From: an uncultured Acholeplasma sp.
GTDB taxonomy: Bacteria > Bacillota_I > Bacilli_A > Acholeplasmatales > Acholeplasmataceae
Assembly (NCBI GenBank): GCA_937934685.1
Contig: CALGYU010000044.1
Span: 1-13,428 of the forward strand
Direction: 5' to 3'
Length of the DNA: 13,428 bases
The notes under the pieces were generated by a model, which had not been told where the DNA came from, did no database searches, and was given only the letters and a program-made list of their open reading frames with translations. The translations under genes and the position numbers were made by a program. How positions within the stretch are numbered: position 1 is the stretch's first letter; every line of letters starts with the position of its first letter. Shown piece by piece: positions 1 through 7,000 of the stretch.

Positions 1-7
1 TGAACAT

Positions 8-817
8 ATGATAAAAGTAGAAAACCTTTCATTTGCATATTACAACTCAGAAGAAGCATTAAAAAATGTTTCTTTTAACATCCCAAAAGGACATTGGGTA
101 TCGATCATTGGTCATAATGGATCAGGAAAATCAACCTTATCTAAACTATTGGTAGGTTTAAACGAAGCATCAGAAGGAACCATTCATATCGATGGTTTAA
201 AAATGACTGAAGAAAACTTAAATCAAATTAGAAAAAAAATAGGCATTGTTTTTCAAAATCCAGACAATCAATTTGTTGGAGTAACCGTTAAACATGATAT
301 CGCATTTGGTTTAGAAAACCAACAAATCCCACAAAAAGAAATGGTAGAAAAAATCACACACTACGCAAAACTTGTAGGGATGGAAGAATTTTTAGAAAAA
401 GAACCCCAACAACTTTCTGGTGGGCAAAAACAAAGAGTAGCCATCGCAGGAGCTTTAGCTATGGAACAAGAAGCCATCATCTTTGATGAAGCTACATCCA
501 TGCTAGATCCAGAAGGCGTTTTAGAAATATCTAAACTCATCCAAAAATTAAACAAAGAATTTAACAAAACAATTATTACCATCACTCATGATTTAGAATT
601 TGCATCAAAAAGCGATTATATTTTAGTTTTAAATGAAGGAAACCTTGTTCTACAAGGTAAACCATCAGAAATATTTAAAGAAAAAGAAATCTTAGAACAA
701 TCTAATTTAAAACTACCATATAGTCTACAACTTTATCATGATGTTAAAAATGATGCTGAGTTAAAGGAAAACCAGCAATTAGTGGAGGCATTATGGGCAT
801 ACAATTCAATCAAGTAG
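8..817 (+). CDS. ecfA1: Energy-coupling factor transporter ATPase EcfA1
   Basis: ABC-type ATPase of the energy-coupling factor (ECF) module; with EcfA2 it hydrolyses ATP on the cytoplasmic face and drives vitamin or micronutrient uptake through EcfT and exchangeable S proteins. All ATPase motifs are intact: Walker A GHNGSGKST (residues 35-43), Q-loop FQNPDNQF (82-89), signature LSGGQ (136-140), Walker B AIIFDE (156-161) and the switch histidine in TITHD (H194). The Q-loop form FQNPDNQ is typical of EcfA1. At 269 residues it is close to the usual length. It is first of ecfA1-ecfA2-ecfT-truA, the order known from Bacillus. Only seven bases precede the ATG, so the ribosome site and the upstream gene cannot be judged; the leading TGA may be part of a GGTGA-type Shine-Dalgarno. 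The assignment to A1 rather than A2 rests on gene order and the Q-loop. Confidence 0.95.
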   Translation: MIKVENLSFAYYNSEEALKNVSFNIPKGHWVSIIGHNGSGKSTLSKLLVGLNEASEGTIHIDGLKMTEENLNQIRKKIGIVFQNPDNQFVGVTVKHDIAFGLENQQIPQKEMVEKITHYAKLVGMEEFLEKEPQQLSGGQKQRVAIAGALAMEQEAIIFDEATSMLDPEGVLEISKLIQKLNKEFNKTIITITHDLEFASKSDYILVLNEGNLVLQGKPSEIFKEKEILEQSNLKLPYSLQLYHDVKNDAELKENQQLVEALWAYNSIK

Positions 818-1644
818 CATATGGCTATAAAGGCATTAAAAAAGTATATCACGCCTTAAATGATGTCACCTTAAATATAGAATCTAAAAATGAATTCATC
901 GCTATTTGTGGTCAAACAGGATCAGGGAAATCTACTTTAGTGCAACTCATGAACGCTTTACTTTTACCAACTAGTGGAACCGTGACTGTCTTTGGTGAGG
1001 TTTTACCTCCTAAAAAAAGACACACAAAAATTAATTATCTTAGACAAAAAGTAGGATTAGTTTTTCAGTTCCCAGAATACCAATTATTTGAAAGCAGCAT
1101 CATCAAAGACGTCATGTTTGGACCAAGAAACTTCAAATCCAGTGCAGAAGAAGCACTCATCAAAGCACAAAAAGCACTTAAAACCGTTAAGATAGAACCA
1201 GAACTATATGAACAGTCGCCTTTTAAAATTAGTGGGGGACAAATGAGAAGGGTTGCTATTGCGGGGATTTTAGCGATGGAACCTGAAATACTAGTTTTAG
1301 ATGAACCAACTAGAGGACTAGATCCACAAGGACAAGAAGATATCATGAATATCTTTTATGACATTCATCAAAAAGAAAATAAAACCATCGTTTTAATTAC
1401 ACATGATATGGATATTGTCGCAAAATACGCAAAAAGAGTCATTGTTTTAAAAGAAGGAGATGTCGTCTTTGATGGTAAAAAAGAAGATCTATTTTTCCAT
1501 CAAGATTTTGAAACCTTTCATCTAGATTACCCAACACCAATTAAAATATTAAAACACTTAGAAAAAACAGCGAATATTCCGTTTAAACCACAATATACAT
1601 ACCAAGATTTATTAACCTATTTAAAAGAGGTGAATAAAAAATGA
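793..1644 (+). CDS. ecfA2: Energy-coupling factor transporter ATPase EcfA2
   Basis: Second ATPase of the ECF module, which forms a heterodimer with EcfA1. Visible motifs are Walker A GQTGSGKST (residues 40-48), Q-loop FQFPEYQLF (91-99), signature ISGGQ (146-150), Walker B ILVLDE (166-171) and LITHD (201-205). The FQFPEYQLF Q-loop is the form usual in EcfA2. The ATG lies 25 bases inside the end of ecfA1, with a strong GGAGG at 784-788 inside the ecfA1 coding sequence, so the two are probably translationally coupled. The gene ends AAA-AAA-TGA, one of three TGA stops in the window that argue for the standard genetic code. Its last four bases overlap the ecfT start. Confidence 0.95.
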   Translation: MGIQFNQVAYGYKGIKKVYHALNDVTLNIESKNEFIAICGQTGSGKSTLVQLMNALLLPTSGTVTVFGEVLPPKKRHTKINYLRQKVGLVFQFPEYQLFESSIIKDVMFGPRNFKSSAEEALIKAQKALKTVKIEPELYEQSPFKISGGQMRRVAIAGILAMEPEILVLDEPTRGLDPQGQEDIMNIFYDIHQKENKTIVLITHDMDIVAKYAKRVIVLKEGDVVFDGKKEDLFFHQDFETFHLDYPTPIKILKHLEKTANIPFKPQYTYQDLLTYLKEVNKK

Positions 1645-2621
1645 CACAAATAAAAATCGGGCAATATGTTGCCAGCGATTCTTTTTTACATCGCCTTAAC
1701 CCAAAAGTAAAAATCATCAGTATGGTTTTACTCATGGTATCTATTTTTATGATACCCATCAAACTAAGTACAGTTAATTTAATTTTATTAGGCAGTATGT
1801 TTCTATTTTCACTACTCCTTATTTTATTATCAAGCATTCCCTTTAGAATGGTCTTACAAAACGTTAAAGGCATTGTTTTCCTCTTAGTTTTCACCTCAGT
1901 TTTACAACTATTCTACATCCAAGAAGGAACGTTGTGGTTAGAAAGTAAAATGTATTTTGGATTAGCCAGCTTACTATCTATCATAGCCTTACTCGTTTTT
2001 TATAACATCACTAAAAAATACATTAAATTTAGAAGCATTTATTTCATTCTCATCGTTGTTTTAATCTTTGTCTTACAAGCAGTCTTACCTTATATGACAT
2101 GGGTAACTTACAACTTAAACATTTATAGTGACGCAGTTGTTAGAATCATCTTTATTTTTATACGTATCCTAACAGTCATCATCGTAACTTCACTACTAAC
2201 ATACACAACCTCAACCACCGAATTAAACGATGGATTAGAATCAGTCTTAAAACCATTAAAATACATTGGCATACCAGTCTCGGTTTTTTCAATGATGTTA
2301 TCACTAACCCTACGCTCTATACCAACCTTATTAGAAGAAACAGATAAGATCATGAAAGCTCAAGCTTCTAGAGGGGTTGACTTTAAAGAAAGCAAACTAG
2401 TAGAGAAAATCGTTCAAATCATCTCTTTACTTATTCCAATCTTTGTTGTATCCTTTAAAAGGTCACTGGATTTAAGCAACGCAATGGAAGTAAGAGGATA
2501 TATTTTAGGAGCCCCAAGAACCAAACTCATCTCTTATCAATGGAACACAAAAGACACCATCTCGATCATCATTCCAATCATTATTTTAGCTGGAATGATT
2601 ACGTATAGGATCATGTTTTAA
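1641..2621 (+). CDS. ecfT: ECF transporter transmembrane subunit EcfT (elongated)
   Basis: Membrane scaffold of the ECF module, linking the two ATPases to S proteins. The N-terminus has the family's FLHRLNPKVKI start (residues 16-26). The C-terminal coupling region has both characteristic arginine-glycine motifs, ASRG (242-245) and AMEVRGY (281-287), which in the family contact the ATPases, and the LKPLKYIGIPV segment (203-213). Hydrophobic segments lie at about 26-40, 46-63, 78-92, 105-121, 134-150, 164-186, 256-272 and 307-322. At 326 residues it is longer than the roughly 265 usual in Firmicutes. The extra length falls mainly between about 97 and 164 and appears to add one or two membrane helices. 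The start ATG overlaps the ecfA2 stop as ATGA, with AGAGGTG at 1626-1632. No S-component gene is present, which suits a group II module shared by several S proteins encoded elsewhere. Confidence 0.93.
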   Translation: MTQIKIGQYVASDSFLHRLNPKVKIISMVLLMVSIFMIPIKLSTVNLILLGSMFLFSLLLILLSSIPFRMVLQNVKGIVFLLVFTSVLQLFYIQEGTLWLESKMYFGLASLLSIIALLVFYNITKKYIKFRSIYFILIVVLIFVLQAVLPYMTWVTYNLNIYSDAVVRIIFIFIRILTVIIVTSLLTYTTSTTELNDGLESVLKPLKYIGIPVSVFSMMLSLTLRSIPTLLEETDKIMKAQASRGVDFKESKLVEKIVQIISLLIPIFVVSFKRSLDLSNAMEVRGYILGAPRTKLISYQWNTKDTISIIIPIIILAGMITYRIMF

Positions 2622-3352
2622 TGGAAAAAAATAAATATAGCCTAATATTAAGTTATGATGGCACCAACTACTATGGTTATCAAAGACAAACCAATGTCAT
2701 CTCCATTCAAGAGACCTTAGAAAAAGCTTTTAAAAATATGACCAGTTTTCCAATAGAAACCTTTGCTTCCAGCAGAACAGATCGAGGGGTCCATGCAGAA
2801 CATCAAGTTGTCCACTTTGAAACGCATTTGAAAATTGATGAAAAAACATGGCAAGAAGCATTAAACAGAAGACTTCCAGAAGACATTAGAGTTAAAAAAG
2901 TAAAAAAAGTATCACCAACCTTTCATGCAAGGCATGATGCGAAATCTAAAGTCTACCACTACGTATTCTCAAAAAAACCATTAACAGCCTTTAACTCAAG
3001 GTATCAAATCTTTATCCCAAACCTTGATTTTAATATAATTAAAGAAGCGACAAAAAAAATAGAAGGTACCCATGATTTTACAGCTTTCTCACAATACGTA
3101 GAAGGCAGAACGCCAGTTAAAAATATCTTTAAATGTGAGATAAAAGAAACTAAGAATCAATACATTTTCATCATACATGGTGATAATTTCTTAAAATACA
3201 TGGTAAGATCTATTGTAGGAACACTCATTGAAATTGGTCTTGGCAGGAAAGAAATAGAAATCATTGACCAAATATTTGAAACCAAAAACAGAAAACTAGC
3301 AGGAAAAACAGCTCCAGCTAAAGGATTAACGTTAAAAAAAATATATTATTAA
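2621..3352 (+). CDS. truA: tRNA pseudouridine synthase A (positions 38-40)
   Basis: TruA converts uridines 38-40 in the anticodon stem-loop of many tRNAs to pseudouridine. The catalytic motif SRTDRGVHA is present at residues 51-59, with the nucleophilic aspartate at D54. The N-terminal strand ILSYDGTNYYGYQRQ (9-23) and the YHYVFS and HDFTAFS segments are also typical. The length of 243 residues is normal. The start ATG shares one base with the ecfT stop (TAATG), so reinitiation is likely. truA after ecfT is the arrangement found in Bacillus; there ribosomal protein genes follow, whereas here tmk follows after a short gap. Confidence 0.95.
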   Translation: MEKNKYSLILSYDGTNYYGYQRQTNVISIQETLEKAFKNMTSFPIETFASSRTDRGVHAEHQVVHFETHLKIDEKTWQEALNRRLPEDIRVKKVKKVSPTFHARHDAKSKVYHYVFSKKPLTAFNSRYQIFIPNLDFNIIKEATKKIEGTHDFTAFSQYVEGRTPVKNIFKCEIKETKNQYIFIIHGDNFLKYMVRSIVGTLIEIGLGRKEIEIIDQIFETKNRKLAGKTAPAKGLTLKKIYY

Positions 3353-3366
3353 TAGAGGTGAAAAAA

Positions 3367-3978
3367 ATGTTTATTACATTTGAAGGTGGAGAAGGCACCG
3401 GGAAAACAACCATCATAGGGAAACTACAAACTTATTTTGAACAAAAAAACTATGATGTAGTTATAACTAGAGAACCAGGCGGAAGCAAAATTCCTGAGCA
3501 AATCAGAAAGGTTATTCTAGATCCTAAAAATACAGAAATCACCTCAGCAACCGAGGCATTACTTTATGCAGCAGCCAGAGCACAACATTTAGATGAAATC
3601 ATTATTCCAGCATTAAAGGCTAACAAACTTATTTTATGCGATAGATATATCGATAGTTCGTTTGCTTATCAAGGATATGCTAGAAATCTTGGCGTTGAGT
3701 TTGTAGAAAAAATCAATACCTATGCGATGCAATATTTACCTAACCTAACGTTTTATATTGATCTTGATCCAAATATTGGGCAAGAGCGATTAAAGAAAAA
3801 CAGAAGTCATAAAATAGATCGCCTAGATGCTGAAAGCTGCAGCTTTCATGATAAGGTAAGAGCAGGATATTTAGAGATAGCAGAGCAATATGTAAATAGA
3901 TTTGTTGTTATCAATGGTAATCAAACCGTTGAAGCAATTTATGAAGAAATCTTAAGTAAAATAACTGAAATACTTTAA
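3367..3978 (+). CDS. tmk: Thymidylate kinase
   Basis: Phosphorylates dTMP to dTDP with ATP, an essential step in dTTP supply. Seen directly: P-loop GGEGTGKTT (residues 7-15), REPGG (35-39), DRYIDSSFAYQG (92-103) and a basic LID region (RLKKNRSHKIDR) followed by FHDKVRAGY. A basic LID suggests the type II class. I start at the ATG at 3367 (203 residues) rather than the in-frame GTG at 3358. AGAGGTG at 3354-3360 is a good Shine-Dalgarno six bases before that ATG, and MFITFEGGEG matches the usual family N-terminus. The GTG start would add only MKK and would lie inside the ribosome site. It follows truA by 14 bases and is followed by a terminator, so it is the last gene of the ecf operon. Confidence 0.95.
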   Translation: MFITFEGGEGTGKTTIIGKLQTYFEQKNYDVVITREPGGSKIPEQIRKVILDPKNTEITSATEALLYAAARAQHLDEIIIPALKANKLILCDRYIDSSFAYQGYARNLGVEFVEKINTYAMQYLPNLTFYIDLDPNIGQERLKKNRSHKIDRLDAESCSFHDKVRAGYLEIAEQYVNRFVVINGNQTVEAIYEEILSKITEIL

Positions 3979-4000
3979 ATCTAACTAAAAATAGATAAAC

Positions 4001-4035
4001 AAAAGAATTGATTAGACCTTCAATTCTTTTTTTTT
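4001..4035 (+). terminator. Rho-independent terminator after tmk
   Basis: The arms AAAAGAATTGA (4001-4011) and TCAATTCTTTT (4020-4030) form a perfect 11 bp stem around an 8-base loop and run into a continuous T tract to 4035. It lies 22 bases after the tmk stop and ends the ecfA1-tmk operon. Confidence 0.9.
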
Positions 4036-4096
4036 ATAAATTCCATAACATCAAAGATATAAAATCATAACCCATCATAAAAACCTACTTTTTTTA

Positions 4097-4105
4097 TGGT
4101 ATAAT
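4097..4105 (+). promoter_or_regulatory. Extended -10 promoter for the holB operon
   Basis: A perfect TATAAT at 4100-4105 is preceded by TGG (TGn, 4097-4099), an extended -10 element. No good -35 hexamer is found 17 bases upstream (ATAAAA at 4077-4082), which extended -10 promoters can tolerate. Transcription would start near 4112, giving a leader of about 37 bases before holB. Confidence 0.7.
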
Positions 4106-4148
4106 CAAGATAAGAAAGTAGTGGAAACTATGAAGAAAAAGAGTGTTG

Positions 4149-5093
4149 ATGATGAAACAAAAATTAGAATGGATTAAAAGAACAATCGAAAATCAACGAC
4201 TATCTCATCTTTACTTAATTTGTGGCAGTACACCACAAGAAAAAAAAGAGATGGCCCTAAAGATGGCGTATGAAATATTTAAACAACAAAACCATACCCC
4301 TCATTTAGAGGAACTAGTTAATAGCCTAAATTATGGCAACCTTTTTTACATAGAAAAAGATGGCAACAGCATCAAAAAAGAACAAATATTAAATCTTCAA
4401 GAAGAATTCACTAAAACATCATTAATTGCAGGACCTAGAGTGTATATCATTGAAAACATAGAAACACTCACCACCTCTGCAGCGAATAGTTTATTAAAGT
4501 TTATGGAAGAACCAGCAGGAGAAAAAACCATTGGTATCCTCTTAACAGAAGATAAAGATCAAATCCTTCCAACCATTATTTCAAGAAGCCAAGTCTTTTT
4601 CCTAAAAGAACAAGCAGAAGAAGACATTCTAGAAACTTTAATTGAAAATCAACTAGAAGAAATAGATGCCAATTTATTGGCATTAATTAGTAAAGACATG
4701 GATGAAATATTTTCATTGCTAGAAGATAAAAACTATTTATCACTCAAAGAAACCTTCATCAAACTCACCCATTCTCTAGATAAAAAAGAAACACCTTTAA
4801 GAATTCTCATTCCCGTCCCAACATTTTTATGGGAAGATAAAAAATGGTTTGAAATCTTTTTAGAAATACTCATCAAATATTTTTTAGATATCATTCATAT
4901 GCACATGAATGAACCTATCTACTTTAAAAATAAAGAAAATATACTTAGAAACACCAGAATTTTAAACGTCAAACAATGTGAAAAAATCATTGAAGATATA
5001 CAAGATATCATCAAAAAACAAAGATATTATATTAACCTAGACTTATCTTTCATCACCTTGTTAACAAACATAGAAAAAAGGAGGGTCGCTTAA
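4149..5093 (+). CDS. holB: DNA polymerase III subunit delta prime (HolB)
   Basis: Clamp-loader subunit that, with DnaX and delta, opens and loads the beta clamp at the replication fork. The recognisable core is IKKEQILNLQEEFTKT (about residues 75-90), then VYIIENIETLTTSAANSLLKFMEEP (98-122), which is highly typical, and TIISRSQ (142-148), the SRC-type arginine motif with serine in place of cysteine. The P-loop region reads GSTPQEKK (26-33) and is not a functional Walker A, as is normal for delta prime. The four-cysteine zinc module I would expect shortly after it is not visible. At 315 residues it is slightly short. Start choice is uncertain: ATG at 4149 or 4152 is preferred over the in-frame GTG 4143 and TTG 4146, given a weak AAAGAG just upstream. 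It is first in its transcription unit and overlaps ricT by one base. Confidence 0.9.
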   Translation: MMKQKLEWIKRTIENQRLSHLYLICGSTPQEKKEMALKMAYEIFKQQNHTPHLEELVNSLNYGNLFYIEKDGNSIKKEQILNLQEEFTKTSLIAGPRVYIIENIETLTTSAANSLLKFMEEPAGEKTIGILLTEDKDQILPTIISRSQVFFLKEQAEEDILETLIENQLEEIDANLLALISKDMDEIFSLLEDKNYLSLKETFIKLTHSLDKKETPLRILIPVPTFLWEDKKWFEIFLEILIKYFLDIIHMHMNEPIYFKNKENILRNTRILNVKQCEKIIEDIQDIIKKQRYYINLDLSFITLLTNIEKRRVA

Positions 5094-5884
5094 TGGAAGT
5101 AGCCTTAATACAATTTAGCAAAGCAGGAAAAAAATACTATTTTTCAACCAATCAAATAGATTTAAACGCAGAAGATTACGTTGTGGTAGAAACCATTCGC
5201 GGAATGGAAATAGGAAAAGTTTCAAGTTTAAAAGAAATAGAAGACCAAGACATAACACAAGAGATCAAACCAATCCTAAGAAAAGCAACCCAACAAGACA
5301 TCAGTGATTATCATGAAAACCTTGAATTGGCTAAATATGTCTTTGCATATACCAAAGAACTAGTTATCCAAATGGCTTTAGAAATGAAAATAGTAGAGGC
5401 AAGCTATACTTTAGATAGAAAAAAACTATTAATCTCATTTGAATCAGAAGAGCGCATTGATTTTAGAGAACTTGTTAGAAGTTTAAGCCAACAATACCAA
5501 ACCAGAATAGAACTAAGACAAATCGGACCAAGAGATGCTGCTAAAATCATTGGTGGTATCGGGCCATGTGGGTTGATGCTATGTTGCTCAACATTTATAG
5601 GAGAGTTTGACACCATTTCCATTAAAATGGCTAAAAATCAAAGTCTTTCTTTAAACCCACAAAAAATATCAGGCGTTTGTGGAAAACTATTATGCTGTAT
5701 CAAATATGAAGATGATGTCTATAGCGAACTAAAAATCAAAATGCCAGATGTCTCCCAAATCATTCAAACTCAAGAAGGAAAAGCAAGAGTTGTAAATATC
5801 AATATCTTAGGACAAAAAGTACAAGTTAGATATTTAGAAGACGAAAGATATGAGTGGCTTGAGTTAGATCAAATTAACCTATGA
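5093..5884 (+). CDS. ricT: PSP1-domain protein RicT (YaaT), RNase Y-associated
   Basis: RicT is known from Bacillus subtilis (YaaT) as part of the RicA-RicF-RicT complex, which carries iron-sulfur clusters and directs RNase Y mRNA processing. The PSP1 domain covers about residues 55-145. The conserved cysteines are present in CGLMLCC (159-165) and CGKLLCC (196-202), together with the IGPRDAAKIIGGIGPCG segment (144-160). These cysteines are the family's cluster ligands. The length of 263 residues is near normal. The start ATG shares one base with the holB stop, with AGGAGG immediately upstream. The gene ends in TGA and overlaps trmN6 as ATGA. Whether the partners RicA and RicF exist in this genome cannot be seen here. 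Confidence 0.93.
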   Translation: MEVALIQFSKAGKKYYFSTNQIDLNAEDYVVVETIRGMEIGKVSSLKEIEDQDITQEIKPILRKATQQDISDYHENLELAKYVFAYTKELVIQMALEMKIVEASYTLDRKKLLISFESEERIDFRELVRSLSQQYQTRIELRQIGPRDAAKIIGGIGPCGLMLCCSTFIGEFDTISIKMAKNQSLSLNPQKISGVCGKLLCCIKYEDDVYSELKIKMPDVSQIIQTQEGKARVVNINILGQKVQVRYLEDERYEWLELDQINL

Positions 5885-6612
5885 TAACCAGAAATTTAAT
5901 TGGCACCAACAAACAAGTTCAACAAAAAAAAGGACAATCCTTTAACCTAGACACGATATTGTTAGCCAACTTCATCAAAGTTTCTAAAAAAGACAAAAAA
6001 ATCATTGATGTAGGCACCGGAAACGGAAGCTTAATGCTTTATTTAAGTGAAAAAACTGAAGCCAAAATCATTGGTATTGAAGTACAAAAAGAAAGATATC
6101 AAACAGCAATCAATAACATCAAACTCAATCAACTCACACACCAACTTTCCTGTCATCTAGGAGATTATAATGAGTATAACTTAGAACAACATGTGGACAT
6201 GATTGTAACCAACCCACCTTTTTTCAAAGTTAATGAAAACACCAAAACCAATCTTGAAGAAGACAGTAAAATTGCTAGACATGAAATTCTACTTAACCTA
6301 GAACAACTTATCTCAAAAAGTTCTAAGTTATTAAAACATGGTGGATCATTTTACATGATACACAGACCAGATAGACTGACAGAAATCATCTTGTTACTCA
6401 AACAATATGACCTAGAACCAAAAGAATTATGCTTAGTCTATCCATATGCAAACAAAGCACCAAACCACTTATTAATAAAGGCAGTAAAAAAAGGACTAGA
6501 AGGCCTAAAAATATTACCACCCTTTATTTTATATAAGGATAAACACATCTATTCTGAACAACTAACCAAATTATATGGAGGAAAAGAAGATGCTTTTAAA
6601 TTTACTAAATAG
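5881..6612 (+). CDS. trmN6: tRNA1(Val) adenine-37 N6-methyltransferase (TrmN6/YabB family)
   Basis: SAM-dependent N6-adenine methyltransferase related to E. coli TrmN6 (YfiC), which methylates A37 of tRNA-Val; the Bacillus neighbour-equivalent is yabB. The SAM-binding motif I is VGTGNGSLML (residues 44-53), the acidic motif II region is IIGIEVQKERY (63-73), and the catalytic NPPFF is at 111-115. ARHE at 132-135 is another family signature. The length of 243 residues is normal. The start overlaps the ricT stop as ATGA. The exact tRNA target is inferred from family, because several enzymes share the NPPF core. Confidence 0.87.
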   Translation: MITRNLIGTNKQVQQKKGQSFNLDTILLANFIKVSKKDKKIIDVGTGNGSLMLYLSEKTEAKIIGIEVQKERYQTAINNIKLNQLTHQLSCHLGDYNEYNLEQHVDMIVTNPPFFKVNENTKTNLEEDSKIARHEILLNLEQLISKSSKLLKHGGSFYMIHRPDRLTEIILLLKQYDLEPKELCLVYPYANKAPNHLLIKAVKKGLEGLKILPPFILYKDKHIYSEQLTKLYGGKEDAFKFTK

Positions 6613-7000
6613 AAAAGAAAAACTAAAATTTTTAGACTTAGCACTACACATGATCAACATTGATGGAAGAATGACAGATGCAGAAGAACAACTTTTAAGT
6701 ATGTTTGTTGCAGAAGTAGGAGATGGCATCGTCAAAGAATATCAATACAACTTAAGTAAAGACTTAGAAGAAACCATCAAATACTTTACAGACTCTGCTC
6801 TTCCAGTTAGAAACATAGCTTATTTGAATTTACTATTTTTAACTATGCACGAACCTTTTTACAACACATCACAGCACTTTTTCTTAGAAGACTTAAGAAA
6901 AGAATTTAGCATCAAAGAAACAAAGAAAAAACAATTGATGAGACTAGTGTATGAACAAAGAGACTTTTTAGAAAAGGTTAAAAGAAGCATCAATGAATAA
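6590..7000 (+). CDS. Small TerB-like alpha-helical protein, function unknown
   Basis: A 136-residue, probably cytoplasmic, all-helical protein. The segment FLDLALHMINIDGRMTDAEE (residues 14-33) has the pattern of TerB-like domains: a hydrophobic helix, then an acidic DGxxxxxEE turn. That resemblance is to a fold, not evidence of tellurite resistance. I see no enzyme motif, signal peptide or membrane helix. I use the ATG at 6590, because GGAGG at 6577-6581 lies eight bases before it; the in-frame ATG at 6575 overlaps that ribosome site. It overlaps trmN6 by 23 bases and rsmI by 8, so it is certainly co-expressed with them. In Bacillus the slot between yabB and rsmI holds yazA, a GIY-YIG protein; this gene is unrelated to it. 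The TerB-like assignment is moderate. Confidence 0.75.
   Translation: MLLNLLNRKEKLKFLDLALHMINIDGRMTDAEEQLLSMFVAEVGDGIVKEYQYNLSKDLEETIKYFTDSALPVRNIAYLNLLFLTMHEPFYNTSQHFFLEDLRKEFSIKETKKKQLMRLVYEQRDFLEKVKRSINE

Noticed and set aside
361..2353. Minus-strand open frames of 70-105 codons opposite ecfA1, ecfA2 and ecfT
   Set aside because: They lie wholly opposite well-supported genes with intact motifs, have no ribosome sites or family resemblance, and their composition is that of an antisense reading of AT-rich coding DNA.
3358..3369. GTG at 3358 as the tmk start
   Set aside because: The GTG is part of the AGAGGTG ribosome site, and the ATG at 3367 gives the usual thymidylate kinase N-terminus at good spacing.
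6575..6592. ATG at 6575 as the start of the TerB-like gene
   Set aside because: It overlaps the GGAGG that best serves the ATG at 6590, and no ribosome site precedes 6575 itself.
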